Source: Hofstenia miamia (taxonomy: Eukaryota; Xenacoelomorpha; Acoela). Taken from it: a stretch of DNA of 64,000 nucleotides. Shown here piece by piece: positions 12,086 through 24,321 of this stretch. A model generated the notes under the pieces. It was given only the letters and a program-made list of their open reading frames with translations, had not been told where the DNA came from and searched no databases. Every line of letters starts with the position of its first letter. Within the stretch, counting starts at the first letter, position 1. Where the stretch lies: positions 962,285-1,026,284 of the forward strand of contig SCFE01000067.1 in the NCBI GenBank assembly GCA_004352715.1, read 5' to 3'. A program made the translations under genes and the position numbers.

Positions 12086-13046
12086 TTTACAGACCAGAAT
12101 TTTTTGGTTAATGAAAAGTTACTACAGCTGCAGTTCATTTAATGACAACTCTCAAACTGTTAAACTCTAAAGATGGCAGCAAATTTTTTATATTTGTAAT
12201 GAAAATTAATTCTCCATGTAATTGCCATAATTGACAATTGATGTCATGCAAATCTTCGAATCATTCGTATATTGAAGTAAATCGACCATAATATAAATAT
12301 AAAAATATGCTTTAACTAGTATTTTGTACTAGTATTTTATATCTTTAAAAGAATTTTACCACCGACAATGCGCTTCACTGTATTGATGAAGTTTCTTTGG
12401 AAGGTATTGAAATACATTGCAAACATGAAACAACCAAATTATAAATTCACGTATTAAATCTGCAAATTTTTAATTATGAATTGATTACATTGAGATGTCA
12501 GTGATGTGTCTAGAATAAAAGCCTATTCTTCTCAACTAGTAGTTCATTGCTTGAAAAATATACGTACAACAGAGAACATACAAATTTCGACAATTGGGTT
12601 CGAATTGTTGTGTGAGTCCAAATTTTAAAATGACGAAGTCTATATTGGATGTTTAATATTTTAGCCTTATACGTATCGAAGTACACTTTAGTTGGTTTTT
12701 GAAATCAAGCTGTTGTTGTGTTTAACATAGTTAGTTTAATCAATTCATTTTTAAATCCTAATTTATGTATAGTAATTTAATGCTCACAGCATTTTCGAAC
12801 TGATTCGGAATGCAATATCTAAAAAGCATTGGGAACCATTGATAAAGACTTAGTTCGATTTCACATGTCGATTTATTATGAATTTCCATCCCTTTTATAC
12901 TGGATATTTACAACCAATCAATGCAATTATACATTGTTTATAATTTAAAATGGCGAATTTATCCTTAATTTTCAATCCACCTTGAAAATGTGAATTTGTT
13001 GTATGATGAGAAAATTATTGTAACCCAATTTTTTTCATTTGGTTAG
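12086..13046. other. Non-coding, AT-rich
   Basis: No supported feature. It ends with a pyrimidine-rich tract and TTAG acceptor before the candidate exon at 13,047. Confidence 0.4.
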
Positions 13047-13190
13047 ATATTTTTAGGCAACTCATTCTCCGTCTTCGGCGGCAACGTGCTCCTTTTACTA
13101 GAAATGCTAAAATTGTATCAGTTTATCACAACTCAACACAGTCTTCCTCAGCTCCTAATATCCAAATATTGCGAGGACAGTTAATTAACG
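13047..13190 (+). CDS. Candidate internal exon of unknown gene (possibly ADAM17 pro-region)
   Basis: A polypyrimidine tract and GGTTAG acceptor precede an open stretch with clearly higher GC than its surroundings. In the phase set by the 11,074 exon it reads DIFRQLILRLRRQRAP, then KIVSVYHNSTQSSSAPN, then IQILRGQLIN. The frame ends at AACG|GTACCT, again phase 1, and its length (144 nt) is a multiple of three. ADAM17 exon 1 (24,170) needs exactly one preceding base, so the chain is phase-consistent. Similarity to an adamalysin prodomain is weak, and a usual prodomain of about 200 residues would need more exons between here and 24 kb. Confidence 0.35.
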
Positions 13191-13840
13191 GTACCTTAAC
13201 CATTTTATTTAATAAGAAATTCTTAATACCTTTGTATTTTTCGAAATTTAATTGTCTAATATTAGGATAGTTCATTACACAATTTTTTAAAAACATTAAA
13301 GTTCAATAATTATCGCTACACCACAACTATGTAATCATCGCGAACTTTTAAACTATTATTGATTTAAGCATCCGACATGTTGAAATTTTCTATTTAATTA
13401 CATTTTGCCGCGTTCCCAAAACGAAAAGAAATTATTTAGATTATTATTGCAATGCTTTAAATGAAAGCACATGTTTTCTGGTCAATGAGCTCCTTTAAAT
13501 TGCTTCCAAAAATGAAAAAGCACAAGGGAAATATAATAAATAAAGCTTCAATAAATTTTAGAGTTTACAAGAACTATTGTTTTAATTTTGTTTACTACAC
13601 ATTTGTCATTAGCTAAGTAGTGGTTTTTTGTTTAAATTTAGTTCTTGAAAGTGTAAATACATCTTTGTACTTATAGATTTTTGAAATGAAATGTACAAAC
13701 CTATTCAGTTATGCATATAATAAATTTGATGTTTTACACTGATGAAAGCTGTTCTTACAACCAGTTTATGCGCTTCATATGTGTAAAAATATAATGTATA
13801 ATGAAAATGAAGTTTTTTTTAGCAAAATAGGCCTTAAAAT
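13191..13840. other. Non-coding
   Basis: AT-rich sequence without a supported feature; probably intronic if the flanking exons are real. Confidence 0.4.
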
Positions 13841-13962
13841 TTTTTACTGACAAAGCGCCAATATAAATTTCTTGTATATTGACAAAACGCCAAATATACA
13901 TGGAAAGATGACAAAGCGCCCAATATAAATGGCCAAAAGGGACAAAGCGCCTGATATAAATG
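13841..13962. repeat. Irregular minisatellite, GACAAAGCGCC units
   Basis: Four degenerate copies of about 30 bp, each carrying GACAAAGCGCC followed by an ATATAAAT-like box. The same unit, equally irregular, occurs at 63,608-63,745. No gene overlaps it; the apparent minus-strand ORF is a by-product of the repeat. Confidence 0.65.
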
Positions 13963-14211
13963 TTTAACATTAAATGCGGTAATATTTTAGAAAATTATGT
14001 ACTTTAAATACACAAAGTTCGTTATTAATTTGATTGTTCATTAACGTTTGATTTCTATTTGAATTTTGATGTTAAATTCTCATTTTAAAGTTTCTTGCTT
14101 TTGCTTTATTTTTATGTTGATAGATTTGTTTGCATGTATCCTTTTAGATGTTTATTAATGCGTGTATGAGATATTACATTTATCAAAAGCTGTATTTGTA
14201 GACTACAAACC

Positions 14212-14708
14212 AGGGGCGCAACCAAGGGGGTGTCCACGGGGTCCGGACCCTCCCCCGTTGCTATGTCGCAATGCTGCAAGGCGCTTAATTGGTTCTTGTA
14301 AAAATTGCCTCAATTTATATGATTCAAATAATGATTGTTTCATTTAAAAATTCTACTGATATGTACTTTGCTTTTCAATAAATGTATTAAGCAAGGGGAA
14401 GATAGAATTATTTAATTTTTTTGTAATTTAATATATCAAAAGTGATTCTTACGAAATGAAAAATATGAATACTAAGGAGACCCCTGCGCAAAACTTTTCT
14501 GAACTCAAACACTTGTGGTTTTTTTAACGAGTCAGGTGATGTTATCGGGATGTTTTCGAGGCATATTTCTTAGGAATAAGAATATGCAATTATTTAAATT
14601 GCATAGAAGACTTATGGTTTTTTATTTTAGATAATGGCTAATTCAAAGAGAAAAATGTCAGCTGGACCCCCACCCCTGCTCGTAAATTATAGGCTAGTTG
14701 CGCGCCGG
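14212..14708. mobile_element. hAT-like non-autonomous element
   Basis: Starts CAGGGGCGCAACCAAGGGGG and ends, in reverse complement, TGCCGGCGCGCAACTAG. Both ends are strikingly GC-rich against an AT-rich interior, which fits a hAT-type MITE. A GACTAC motif lies close to both ends and may be part of a target duplication. No transposase. Confidence 0.45.
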
Positions 14709-15314
14709 CAGACTACTTAAGACCTATTGCACTTGATGAAATCTTTCGTCTTTTTGCTTGTAAAGGCTATTCTTATTTTATGCATTAGGCTTTTATTTTC
14801 ATTTTTGATCGATGTTCGATATATTTTACATGTTTCTTTTTGTCGATTGTTTTCTGATGTCTATTGCTTTGCTGATTTGTGATTGCTTGCGAAAATTTCT
14901 GAAACTAAATCAAACTAAATCAAGTGCCGTAGGGACTTTTATAGCCTCTTTGACGGATTAAGAATTGAGGAAAACTTGAATGACAGTATGAGTTAGATTG
15001 TATGTATATATATAAATTTGTGTTAGTTCGTCGTTGATGTTATGATCTAATAAAACCGGAAATTCAATTATTATCTTCTTTAGTGAATTTTTGTGATTTC
15101 TACTGATTCTTGAAATAATTGAGAAATTCGGTAATGTTTTCATTTTGATGAAATAATTTAAAATGATTATCAACATAGTAATAGTGAACTAATTATGTAA
15201 CTCCTTTTTTACTGTAAATTTACTTTCAATCATGACGATTGCAAATGCTGCCTTGAGACATCCTAATGGCGATCCCATAGCACACCATCGATTTGTTTGT
15301 AAGGTTTATATATG
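14709..15314. other. Non-coding
   Basis: No supported feature. Confidence 0.4.
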
Positions 15315-16424
15315 CAGGGTGTTAAAAAGTCACGCAACATTTTATTATGATAAGTTTTATTTATCACATAGCGAGGTAAGAATAAAGAATATCAAAGATG
15401 TTCGAAATGTCCACCATCGTTTTGAACGCATGCGCCATTCTGTTTCTCACAAACCTGCACACTTCTCTGCGAAGATTTACATCCATTATTTTCAACTGTT
15501 GAGAAATCATCAATCTCAGCGGACAAGAGTAATGGGATTAAGTGAGTAAACTCTGTCCTTCAATACACCCAGAGGTTAAAGTCTGCAGGTGTCAAATCGG
15601 GCAATCTGGATGGCCACTCGCAGGGTCTTCTTCGACCAGAAATTGGCAGTCAAGAAAATCTCGAACTGCAGAAGCGAAATGCGGCTGGGCACAATCTTGT
15701 TGAAACATTATGTCAATGTCATAGTTATCTAAGCGAGGAATCAAAAAATGTTTCAGCATCTCAAGATGAAATTTGCATAACACAGCCGTTAAAAAATATG
15801 GACTGTTTATTCCCACAGAATAACTACCACACCAAGTAGTCATATTTACGTCTTTTTCGAATTAAACTTATAGATGGTCTCGTTTGACCTGATGATCTTA
15901 TCGATTCGTGTACAGTTTGCTCTGAAAATGTATTAAAAAATATCAAATCTCTACTTGCGCCTTTCTGGATCATTCTCATTGATGATGTGGAATAAACTAG
16001 GAATGTAAGGTTTATAGTCAAGCGTCTTCAATGTGTTGAATACAGTAACGTGAGATACCGTGTAATGTGAGGTAACGGAAATCTGACGCGCAATACGAGT
16101 TGAAGTTGGAGTGTTTGAATCAATATTTTGTAAATCCTCAGAGCAATGGATACGTGGACTTATGTGTTGGGATCTCACCTGCTTTCCTTGCGTCTTCTGA
16201 TGCATTATTTCTTAATAAGTAATCATTTCCAACCCAAATCAGTCCTCTCTTTGATGTGAAGCCATCAGATCTATAATTTGCACAATTGCTAAACTTCACG
16301 CACTACAAAAATGCAACGCGAAGTGAAAGCTCAAGAATAAAAATTATTTATGAACAATAAATTAACTTAACTGTGATGAAATAGCCTTGACTAATAAAAT
16401 TTTGCGTTACTTTTTTAACATTTT
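15315..16424 (-). pseudogene. mariner-like transposase element, decayed
   Basis: Inverted ends match: CAGGGTGTTAAAAAGTCACG at the left and, in reverse complement, AATGTTAAAAAAGTAACGC at the right. On the minus strand 16,205-15,951 encodes a helix-turn-helix-like region (RIARQISVTSHYTVSHVTVF). 15,843-15,592 encodes catalytic-core residues including MFQQDCAQPHFASAVRDFL, the QQD-A-PH signature of the DDE/D core. After a frameshift the PL-VLKDRVYSLNP segment follows. Frameshifts and stops make it inactive. It would have cut and pasted the element at TA sites. Confidence 0.75.
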
Positions 16425-17054
16425 CTCTATTACATTTCCTTTGAAAATATTGTATGTTAAGTGACTTTAATGTTTAGATAAATCTTCAATTGCTAGCATT
16501 TCAATTGATCACAACAGGCTCTTCACTGGAGTTGTTTATACAAAGAACGAATCATTTTATGTTGAAGTAATTTTATGTAAATCTACATTATTTTATATTA
16601 TCAAATTTAGCCTTCCAATTGGCATATTCCACACTCACACAATTTTTCCATGATCATTTATAAGGAATCAGATTTGAACAACCTTGCAGTTGGCAGAGAT
16701 AGACTATCAGCTGGCCTTTATGGTGATATGTTATATCCAGGTAGGATTTGTCAATTACGCTTCACTGTTTTTACACATACCACGACTAAAACACCTGTAT
16801 AATTCTCAAAAAGTGTCATATTTATGAATTATATTTAGGAATTTGCTGAATTGTGAGTATTAAATATGCCTTTATCTGTCGTTGAATGAGGTATTTTTCC
16901 ATTTCCGCTTGGCCTATATTCGTTTTAAAACTTTCATTGTAAGTTTGCTGTTGTCCAAAAATTTATAAGCGGATCGAAACAATAATAAAACCCTAATTAC
17001 AGAAAAATGACACCAGAGATGCTGCCGGGTTATTGAATCACTATATATATATAT
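16196..17054. repeat. Haplotype-like duplicated block (copy 1)
   Basis: From TCTGATGCATT to the AT run before the single n at 17,055; repeated at 17,056-17,958. It includes the transposase 5' end and unique sequence beyond the transposon, so it is not simply a transposon repeat. The copies differ by an indel of about 60 bp and several substitutions. Confidence 0.75.
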
Positions 17055-17055
17055 N

Positions 17056-17958
17056 TCTGATGCATTATTTCTTAATAAGTAATCATTTCCAACCCAAATC
17101 AGTCCTCTCTTTGATGTGAAGCCATCAGATCTATAATTTGCACAATTGCTAAACTTCACGCACTACAAAAATGCAACGCGAAGTGAAAGCTCAAGAATAA
17201 AAATTATTTATGAACAATAAATTTTCTTTTCTGTAGTAACTAGCCTTGACAAAGAATATTCTAAGGCTGAGTCTGTTGAAAGTTAACTGTGATGAAATAG
17301 CCTACCATAATAAAATTTTGCGTTACTTTTTTAACATTTTCTCTATTACATTTCCTTTGAAAATATTGTATGTTAAGTGACTTTAATGTTTAGATAAATC
17401 TTCAATTGCTAGCATTTCAATTGATCACAACAGGCTCTTCACTGGAGTTGTTTATACAAAGAACGAATCATTTTATGTTGAAGTAATTTTATGTAAATCT
17501 ACATTATTTTATATTATCAAATTTAGCCTTCCAATTGGCATATTCCACACTCACACAATTTTTCCATGATCATTTATAAGGAATCAGATTTGAACAACCT
17601 TGCAGTTGGCAGAGATAGACTATCAGCTGGCCTTTATGGTGATATGTTATATCCAGGTAGGATTTGTCAATTACGCTTCACTGTTTTTACACATACCACG
17701 ACTAAAACACCTGTATAATTCTCAAAAAGTGACATATTTATGAATTATATTTAGGAATTTGCTGAATTGTGAGTATTAAATATGCCTTTATCTGTCGTTG
17801 AATGAGGTATTTTTCCATTTCCGCTTGGCCTATATTCGTTTTAAAACTTTCATTGTAAGTTTGCTGTTGTCCAAAAATTTATAAGCGGATCGAAACAATA
17901 ATAAAACCCTAATTACAGAAAAATGACACCAGAGATGCTGCCGGGTTATTGAATCACT
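17056..17958. repeat. Haplotype-like duplicated block (copy 2)
   Basis: Second copy of 16,196-17,054. It carries about 60 extra bases near 17,221-17,283 close to the mariner right end. The divergence points to two alleles laid end to end at an n junction. Confidence 0.75.
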
Positions 17959-17991
<33 letters not shown>

Positions 17992-18608
17992 NNNNNNNNN
18001 NNNNNNNNNNNNNNNNNNNNNNNNNNNNNNNNNNNNNNNNNNNNNNNNNNNNNNNNNNNNNNNNNNNNNNNNNNNNNNNNNNNNNNNNNNNNNNNNNNNN
18101 NNNNNNNNNNNNNNNNNNNNNNNNNNNNNNNNNNNNNNNNNNNNNNNNNNNNNNNNNNNNNNNNNNNNNNNNNNNNNNNNNNNNNNNNNNNNNNNNNNNN
18201 NNNNNNNNNNNNNNNNNNNNNNNNNNNNNNNNNNNNNNNNNNNNNNNNNNNNNNNNNNNNNNNNNNNNNNNNNNNNNNNNNNNNNNNNNNNNNNNNNNNN
18301 NNNNNNNNNNNNNNNNNNNNNNNNNNNNNNNNNNNNNNNNNNNNNNNNNNNNNNNNNNNNNNNNNNNNNNNNNNNNNNNNNNNNNNNNNNNNNNNNNNNN
18401 NNNNNNNNNNNNNNNNNNNNNNNNNNNNNNNNNNNNNNNNNNNNNNNNNNNNNNNNNNNNNNNNNNNNNNNNNNNNNNNNNNNNNNNNNNNNNNNNNNNN
18501 NNNNNNNNNNNNNNNNNNNNNNNNNNNNNNNNNNNNNNNNNNNNNNNNNNNNNNNNNNNNNNNNNNNNNNNNNNNNNNNNNNNNNNNNNNNNNNNNNNNN
18601 NNNNNNNN

Positions 18609-18702
<94 letters not shown>
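17959..18702. repeat. (AT)n microsatellite interrupted by an N gap
   Basis: AT repeats at 17,961-17,991, then N at 17,992-18,608, then AT repeats with TTTA interruptions to 18,702. The gap is probably caused by the repeat itself. Confidence 0.9.
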
Positions 18703-19226
18703 CCTGAATATCATGACCCGATTTCCCTTTCTTCCGTACCAACAATGCCGATAGTTTGTAATACATATTAATTAATGCTTTTTGTGTTCCTTTACTCTAT
18801 CAACCATTGTTCATAATATAACATTTTAGAAAATTCGAAGAATAGATTTTCAAAGTTTGGTGATTTTTTTCTGCCAATTTCATTTTGATCACAAATTTTT
18901 ATTCAATTAAAACTGATAATGAGAAGTGTCGTTAAAATGTCAAAAATATGGTTTGTATTTCAAAAAATTATGATTAACTACTTTCCTGCATTACCCTGAT
19001 CTTGATTACCAACTGTTGTGACATGCATTTACATTCATTGCTCAAAATGAAGTGATTCACCTGCTGAAAAAGTTGATCGGGTTTGCACCAAACCTTCCTG
19101 TAATGAACAACAATGGTTGATAGTGTAAATAAAAAAAACTTTTTTAATATTTTCTTACATATGTATTAGAAAACTATGGACATTGTTGGTAAGGGAGAAA
19201 AAAGAAATCCGACCATCATATTCAGG
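18703..19226. mobile_element. Foldback element with arms of roughly 125 bp
   Basis: The left arm begins CCTGAATATCATGACC and contains TACCAACAATGCCGATAG, TAATACATAT and CTATCAACCATTGTTC. The right arm, in reverse complement, carries the same blocks in the same order (CCTGAATATGATGGTC, TACCAACAATGTCCATAG, TAATACATAT, CTATCAACCATTGTTGTTC). The arms enclose a short AT-rich spacer. No ORF. It sits at the edge of an (AT)n tract. Confidence 0.7.
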
Positions 19227-19542
19227 AAATTTATTGTTTGAAGAGCAAGGCTAGTGCTTAGAAGTTGACTTGGGCTGGGATTTTGCGCAAAGCCATAATT
19301 CCAATGTTAACACTGGTAGTAAGGTGGGACAAATAAGCACAAATTTTTTCTATGGTGGAATTTTGTGTTGAATCTAAATCTGTTAAATTTTTTGTAATGT
19401 TTTCTGTCGGCACCGTCGCCATTTGCAAAAATATTAGCTAAATTACATATTTTCTACATTAAACTGCAAGTCAGAACAAAACATATGATGGAAATATTGT
19501 GTTACATTCTAGAATGCTCAATTGGACATTAGAAACATAATT

Positions 19543-19577
<35 letters not shown>

Positions 19578-20308
19578 GCTAAAATTTCATCTGAAGAACT
19601 GTTTTCACGGTCACAAACATATCAATATTAGGTGGAACAATCAATGGTTTAGTTTGTTGTTGAAAGAATAATATTCATGATGACCATGTAGCAACAATAG
19701 GATTAGATGGTTTTACAGAAGCGGTCAGCTTAAACAGTATAATGTGAAAGCATAAATCTATCACATTAATTGATCCTGATAGGGATCATAAATCACTTAC
19801 TACCGGTTATCTCGAAAATATAATATACAAACCCCAATGGAGCATATGGAACTGCTAATTATGAATACAATTTAATTAGCCTTGCAGTTAATTTTGGGAT
19901 GTCTGATAGATCAGGAGGCTGGGAAGTGTCATGAAATGGTTATTGTTGAAGACATAAAAATCTAAAATGTTGTGCTCATGTACTATTAAAAGTGGATCAT
20001 GCAATATACAAAGTATTCCGACTTACAGAAATCAAGATAAGTGTTAAGAAGTTACTGGATGTTTCATTTGGAAAAAAAATCGTATGTCACCACCATCTGC
20101 TTCAATATACGGCAATAATTTATGTCACTATTTCATGTGTACAACATTTGGCTGATGGTGATCAGTGTAGGTTTAAAGGCTTAGAGCAAACTTTTTTTTC
20201 ACAAATTTTTGAAATAGCAAAGGATAGACGGCAATCAATGATACATTTTTTCAATTCAATTCAGTAGTTGACACTAACTCTAATATTGAATGTACATATA
20301 TACACAAA
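19227..20308. other. No clear gene; (AT)n at 19,547-19,573
   Basis: A 91-codon open frame at 19,992-20,267 has no recognisable domain. The stretch may be a decayed transposon, as its neighbours are, but I cannot name one. Confidence 0.35.
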
Positions 20309-20560
20309 ATGATTGGTTCGTACTTTGCACAAGAAATATGCATTAAAATTGGAGAACTAATAGTCTCTCCTATGATAAAAATATTAGGTATTGATACTAA
20401 AAAGACGAAAATTCAAATTGATGGCGCCCCAAGTGGGTCGGAATCAATAGCTAAAGACATAAGTCTAAAAGTTTCTGACGGTATATCTCCAATCCAAAAC
20501 AGCAAAGGTTTGGATATTTGCGTTTGGAATCCACTATCTAAAACAAATAAAACGGTTTAA
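20309..20560 (+). other. Unrecognised 83-codon open frame
   Basis: It reads MIGSYFAQEICIKIGELIVS and ends near VWNPLSKTNKTV. The composition is protein-like (mixed charge, KILGIDTKKTKIQIDG) rather than simple AT translation. The preceding frame is broken, so this may be a remnant of a larger decayed gene or transposon. No family recognised. Confidence 0.25.
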
Positions 20561-20660
20561 GCAGAGTAAAGATTTAATCGACGCATTTGTATTTTGTCAA
20601 TATACATATGATTGCATTCTTTTAAGCAATATTAAAACTGCTGACCATGAGCGTATAAAT

Positions 20661-20668
20661 ACATTGTT

Positions 20669-20713
<45 letters not shown>

Positions 20714-20722
20714 CACCACCAT
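20661..20722. repeat. (ACT)n(ACC)n trinucleotide repeat
   Basis: About twelve ACT units then six or seven ACC units. Position and strand fit the 3' tail of the minus-strand LINE just to the right. Confidence 0.9.
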
Positions 20723-20734
20723 CGTACATTTTCT

Positions 20735-21800
20735 TTTTGCTAATTTTTGGATTTCCAAAGAAATCAAAATTGTATTCCCGAATTAAATAATTCCCAATGC
20801 AGCAAATTCTATTAAAGTACCAATGATCACTAGTATTTTTCTTCGTTTTCTTTATAACAAATAGTAGACTTTTAGTTTTTCGATTGTTTTTGAATTCAAA
20901 TGAAACATAGTCTAAAATATTAATTAAATCATATCTTCCATGGATTATATCTATTAATTGATGGACATCCTTTAATTGAAGAAATAATGAAACTGGTAGG
21001 AGTTTATAGTAAATTTAAGCATTTTTGTATGCCATATTACTAATCCATCTTAAACATTTTTTTGAAATTTTTCAAGTTTGCTTATATCTGTGGAGTTTGC
21101 ATACCAAATAGGNNNNNNNNNNNNNNNNNNNNNNNATATTACTAATCCATCTTAAACATTTTTTTTGAAATTTTTCAAGTTTGTCTATATCTGTGGAGTT
21201 TGCATACCAAATAGGAGAGGCATAAAATAAACTTGGCATGATAATCGATTTAAATAATTTAAATTTAGTAGACGATGGTAGACTTGAATGTAAATTTCTT
21301 CGTAGTTGTAATAATGTTATATTGGATTTTTTAATTCTGTGAAAAATATGATATGACCACGATAAATTATACGATATATTAACTCCTAAATCATTTACAT
21401 GTTTGGAAGTATCAATCTGAAGATTTTCAGTTTCTATTTTATGCGCTATGTATGAAGAATTGATACTCATTAAATGAAACTTGTGGAAGTTAAATTTCAT
21501 TTTATTAGTTGCAGCCCATTTTATAATTCTTTCAGTATCAACCACTAATTCTTGAAAGTTATTGTTTGAAATCTTCATATCATCAGCAAAAATGTAGCAA
21601 AGTGATTGACAACAATTTGGTAAGTCATTTATAAAAGCTAAAAATAGTATTGGAGCTAAAATTGATCCCTGTGGAACACCACTTGTAATAATACAGCTCT
21701 TTGATACGGTATTACGAAATTTTACCACTTGTCGACGATTTTTCAAGTATGATGCTAATAATTTTAAAATTAATTGGTCAATCTGTGTCATGTTTTCCAT
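20735..21800 (-). pseudogene. 5'-truncated LINE reverse transcriptase, relatively well preserved
   Basis: The minus strand from 21,800 reads an almost intact reverse transcriptase: [20 protein letters not shown], then CYIFADDMKISNNN (catalytic FADD kept), then DLGVNISYNLSWSYHI, IIMPSLFYASPIWYA and EKFQKKCLRWISN. A 23-N gap with about 80 bp of duplicated flanks breaks it at 21,113. Beyond that the C-terminus continues to about 20,735, with one in-frame stop (AYKNA then stop). The 5' part of ORF2 and ORF1 are absent. Jockey/CR1-group by motif. Confidence 0.8.
21113..21135. other. Assembly gap with duplicated flanks
   Basis: 23 N. About 80 bp before it (from 21,034) are repeated directly after it, so the apparent duplication in the LINE is an artefact. 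Confidence 0.9.
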
Positions 21801-21819
21801 TAATAAACATCAAGTTCGT

Positions 21820-22320
21820 AAGAAACTGCAAACACTGTCATTGCTTCGTCTAGTTACTATAACCAAGCACAACATTCTACTAGTACACATGTTTAAACAG
21901 TTGAAAACTAGTAGTAGTAAAGCACTAACCAAGAGATGTGTAAAATATAATCACCGTGCCTAATATGTGCATAAACAATATACATCCAAGAGGCAAATAC
22001 TGGGAGAGTTCTTTTCCAACAATATTTTGCAAACTGTGGAACGATTTATCTATAAGTGTAAGGAAACCCAGCAATATAAATGAATTTAAAAAACTGTTAA
22101 AACACAATTTATTAGCAGAAAAAAATAATAACAGAATACTTAAAATTTTAAAACTGTAGCGAAACTTCTTTATTTTAATTAATTTTTATTGTAAATATCT
22201 GTGTGCTTTTAATTTATTTATTGTAGCTTTGTTTGTAGCATATGTATATCTAAGTTGTGTTTACATTTTTGTAAATATATATCTTATTTGTACACATTCA
22301 TGGAACAAACAATTAATGCT
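21820..22320 (+). mobile_element. LINE 3' end, head-to-head with the previous copy
   Basis: 21,956-22,159 encodes HPRGKYWESSFPTIFCKLWN then FKKLLKHNLL, a CR1/L2-like ORF2 C-terminus, followed by an AT-rich 3' region with TGTAAATATATA. The upstream part is frameshifted. Its sense is opposite to the LINE ending at 21,800. Confidence 0.6.
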
Positions 22321-24169
22321 ATTGAAGATTAATTCGTTGAACTAATACAGAAGAAGCGCAAATACGATTTCAATACTGGCAAATGACCTTTAATAGCAAC
22401 AGTGATTAGCAAGTTTTTAGATATGTTAGAGTAACAACTTGTTGTGGCAAATATTGATAAAAGCAATTTTTACAAAGTGAGTAATGCTTTGTATCAAATC
22501 TTGGGTGTGAAAGTGGATTTGCAAAACTTGTGCAAAAGTTTGTGAGGGAGGAACATCTGTTCGCACATTATCACAGAAAAACGCTGTAGGTACCAATGAA
22601 TATCATGTCGATTCATATTTCATTAAGAAAAAAGGCCAGAATGGAAATGGGCTAGGATCTCTGAAAAATCAAGGCCTGTCAAAGAATAGCTGAAGATTTT
22701 TAGGCGAAGGTGAAGCAATTCAAAATACTACAAATAGAAATGTTGAAAGATCTTGGATGTTTTAAGTAAATGTCAAAAACATGGTTTTGCAATAGCTGTT
22801 GATGATTAAAGTTTATTTGAAAGAATTTCGGCCAACAATCGTTTAGGGCATTCATCATAAGTGAAGAATAAGTTGGTAAATTGAAGTTTTTTAATTGTTC
22901 AAACAAAGAACTAAAAGCATGTTTACGAAATCAATATTTTGTGTTTTAAATGAAATCCGCTACTCTTAGAGAACATTTAGTTAGAATGAGCAACCTCAAA
23001 AACTATACAAATGGCACGTTTTTTGTCAATGTATATATTGCGCAATTGTTCATGCGAATAAAAAAGAATTTAGTCCTCATTTTCAAGAATAGCCGTAGTA
23101 CTGATCGAAAACGTAACTGTAGGTAAAAATTCCCAATGGATTCGGACGTTACACTTAATTTCGACATATAAAACACTTGTAACAAGAAATTGTGCATATT
23201 TGACATACCTTACTAGTAGACATTCAAATTTGGAAGCAAAATTGTATTCAATCATAATAATTCTCTATTGAACCTTCTACTTAATGACTCAGCATTTTGC
23301 ATCAAAACTTTGTAGAGATAGTGTATTTGTTTAATTTAATAATTCACTTGATAACAAATTTATTTTTTGTTCAGGCCAGTTATCAGATCACACCGTTAAC
23401 AGGGTCGTTTGACTACTGACTCTTGAATTGTGATTCGTTTGCATCTCTGATGTACACACAAACTTGAAAATATTTAGTGTGGAGTTGTTGAGACATTGCA
23501 TTGCTGTATTCATTTATTTTTTTCTTAACTCTTCCCAGATGTTATTAAAATCACACAATTTTGTAATTTTTCTACAATTTTCAGTGCTGCTTCAATATGC
23601 TGTACGATATAGTGATAAATCTATACGTTTTAAATTTGTTTCAGAGATTTTAAAATATAAAGCCAAGAATTTAGGTTGTTTATGAAGCAGTTGAACTCAT
23701 TGAAGTTCAACATATAGAAGACTTATTGATTGGCTCAAAGTTTTATTTTTGTTTTTCAAACTTAATATATTAATTGTATCTGACACGAACCTCATATTAA
23801 TGTTTCCATTCGATTCCAATTATGACGTTAAGAATAATTATTTTGTTGTATTCTTTAAGTATTATTATTTATTTGTATAGTCAATTTTTTAACAGCTCAT
23901 GGTTACATCGGTTTAATCTGCCGATTGTATTGTTAGACAGCCAGGTATATTGCATGCAATTCAACACAGAAATAATAAAAGCCTCACCCACTTTAATTTT
24001 TGTTGTGGCTAAAACTTAAGCTACATCAAATTTGTTTCTCAAGAAGTTTTCATCCCATTTGGCAATTCTTAGTAATACTTTAGTTTTATGTATGAATTGT
24101 TTTTTGTGATTTTTGAAATTTTACAAGAGTATTTCATTATCGGGTTTATGTTCACTTCATATTTTCTAG
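22321..24169. other. Non-coding upstream of the first secure ADAM17 exon
   Basis: No exon I can support, although a family-typical prodomain must be encoded somewhere upstream of 24,170. An open stretch near 22,540-22,690 has no recognisable domain. The sequence ends in a pyrimidine-rich tract (TTCATATTTTCTAG). Confidence 0.4.
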
Positions 24170-24321
24170 ATGGTTATACTAGAGAAGATTCACATCGTGA
24201 GAAGCGTAGTTCAAATATGTGGGATCCATTGAAGAATACCTGTACATTACAGTTAGTAGTCGACTTCAAGTTCTTTTCCAAAGTTGGTTTGATGAATGAG
24301 CAAACAACTGTGTATTATTTG
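24170..24321 (+). CDS. ADAM17: ADAM17 exon: furin site and start of catalytic domain
   Basis: Acceptor TTCTAG at 24,164-24,169; 152 nt, entered with two bases of a split codon, leaving in phase 0 at TTG|GTATGA. It encodes [12 protein letters not shown], where REKR is a proprotein-convertase site that would release the inhibitory prodomain, followed by [19 protein letters not shown], the conserved start of the mature reprolysin domain. Confidence 0.9.

Noticed and set aside
13755-13970. Minus-strand 71-codon ORF with repeated FG-ALC segments
   Set aside because: It is the translation of the irregular GACAAAGCGCC minisatellite; not a gene.
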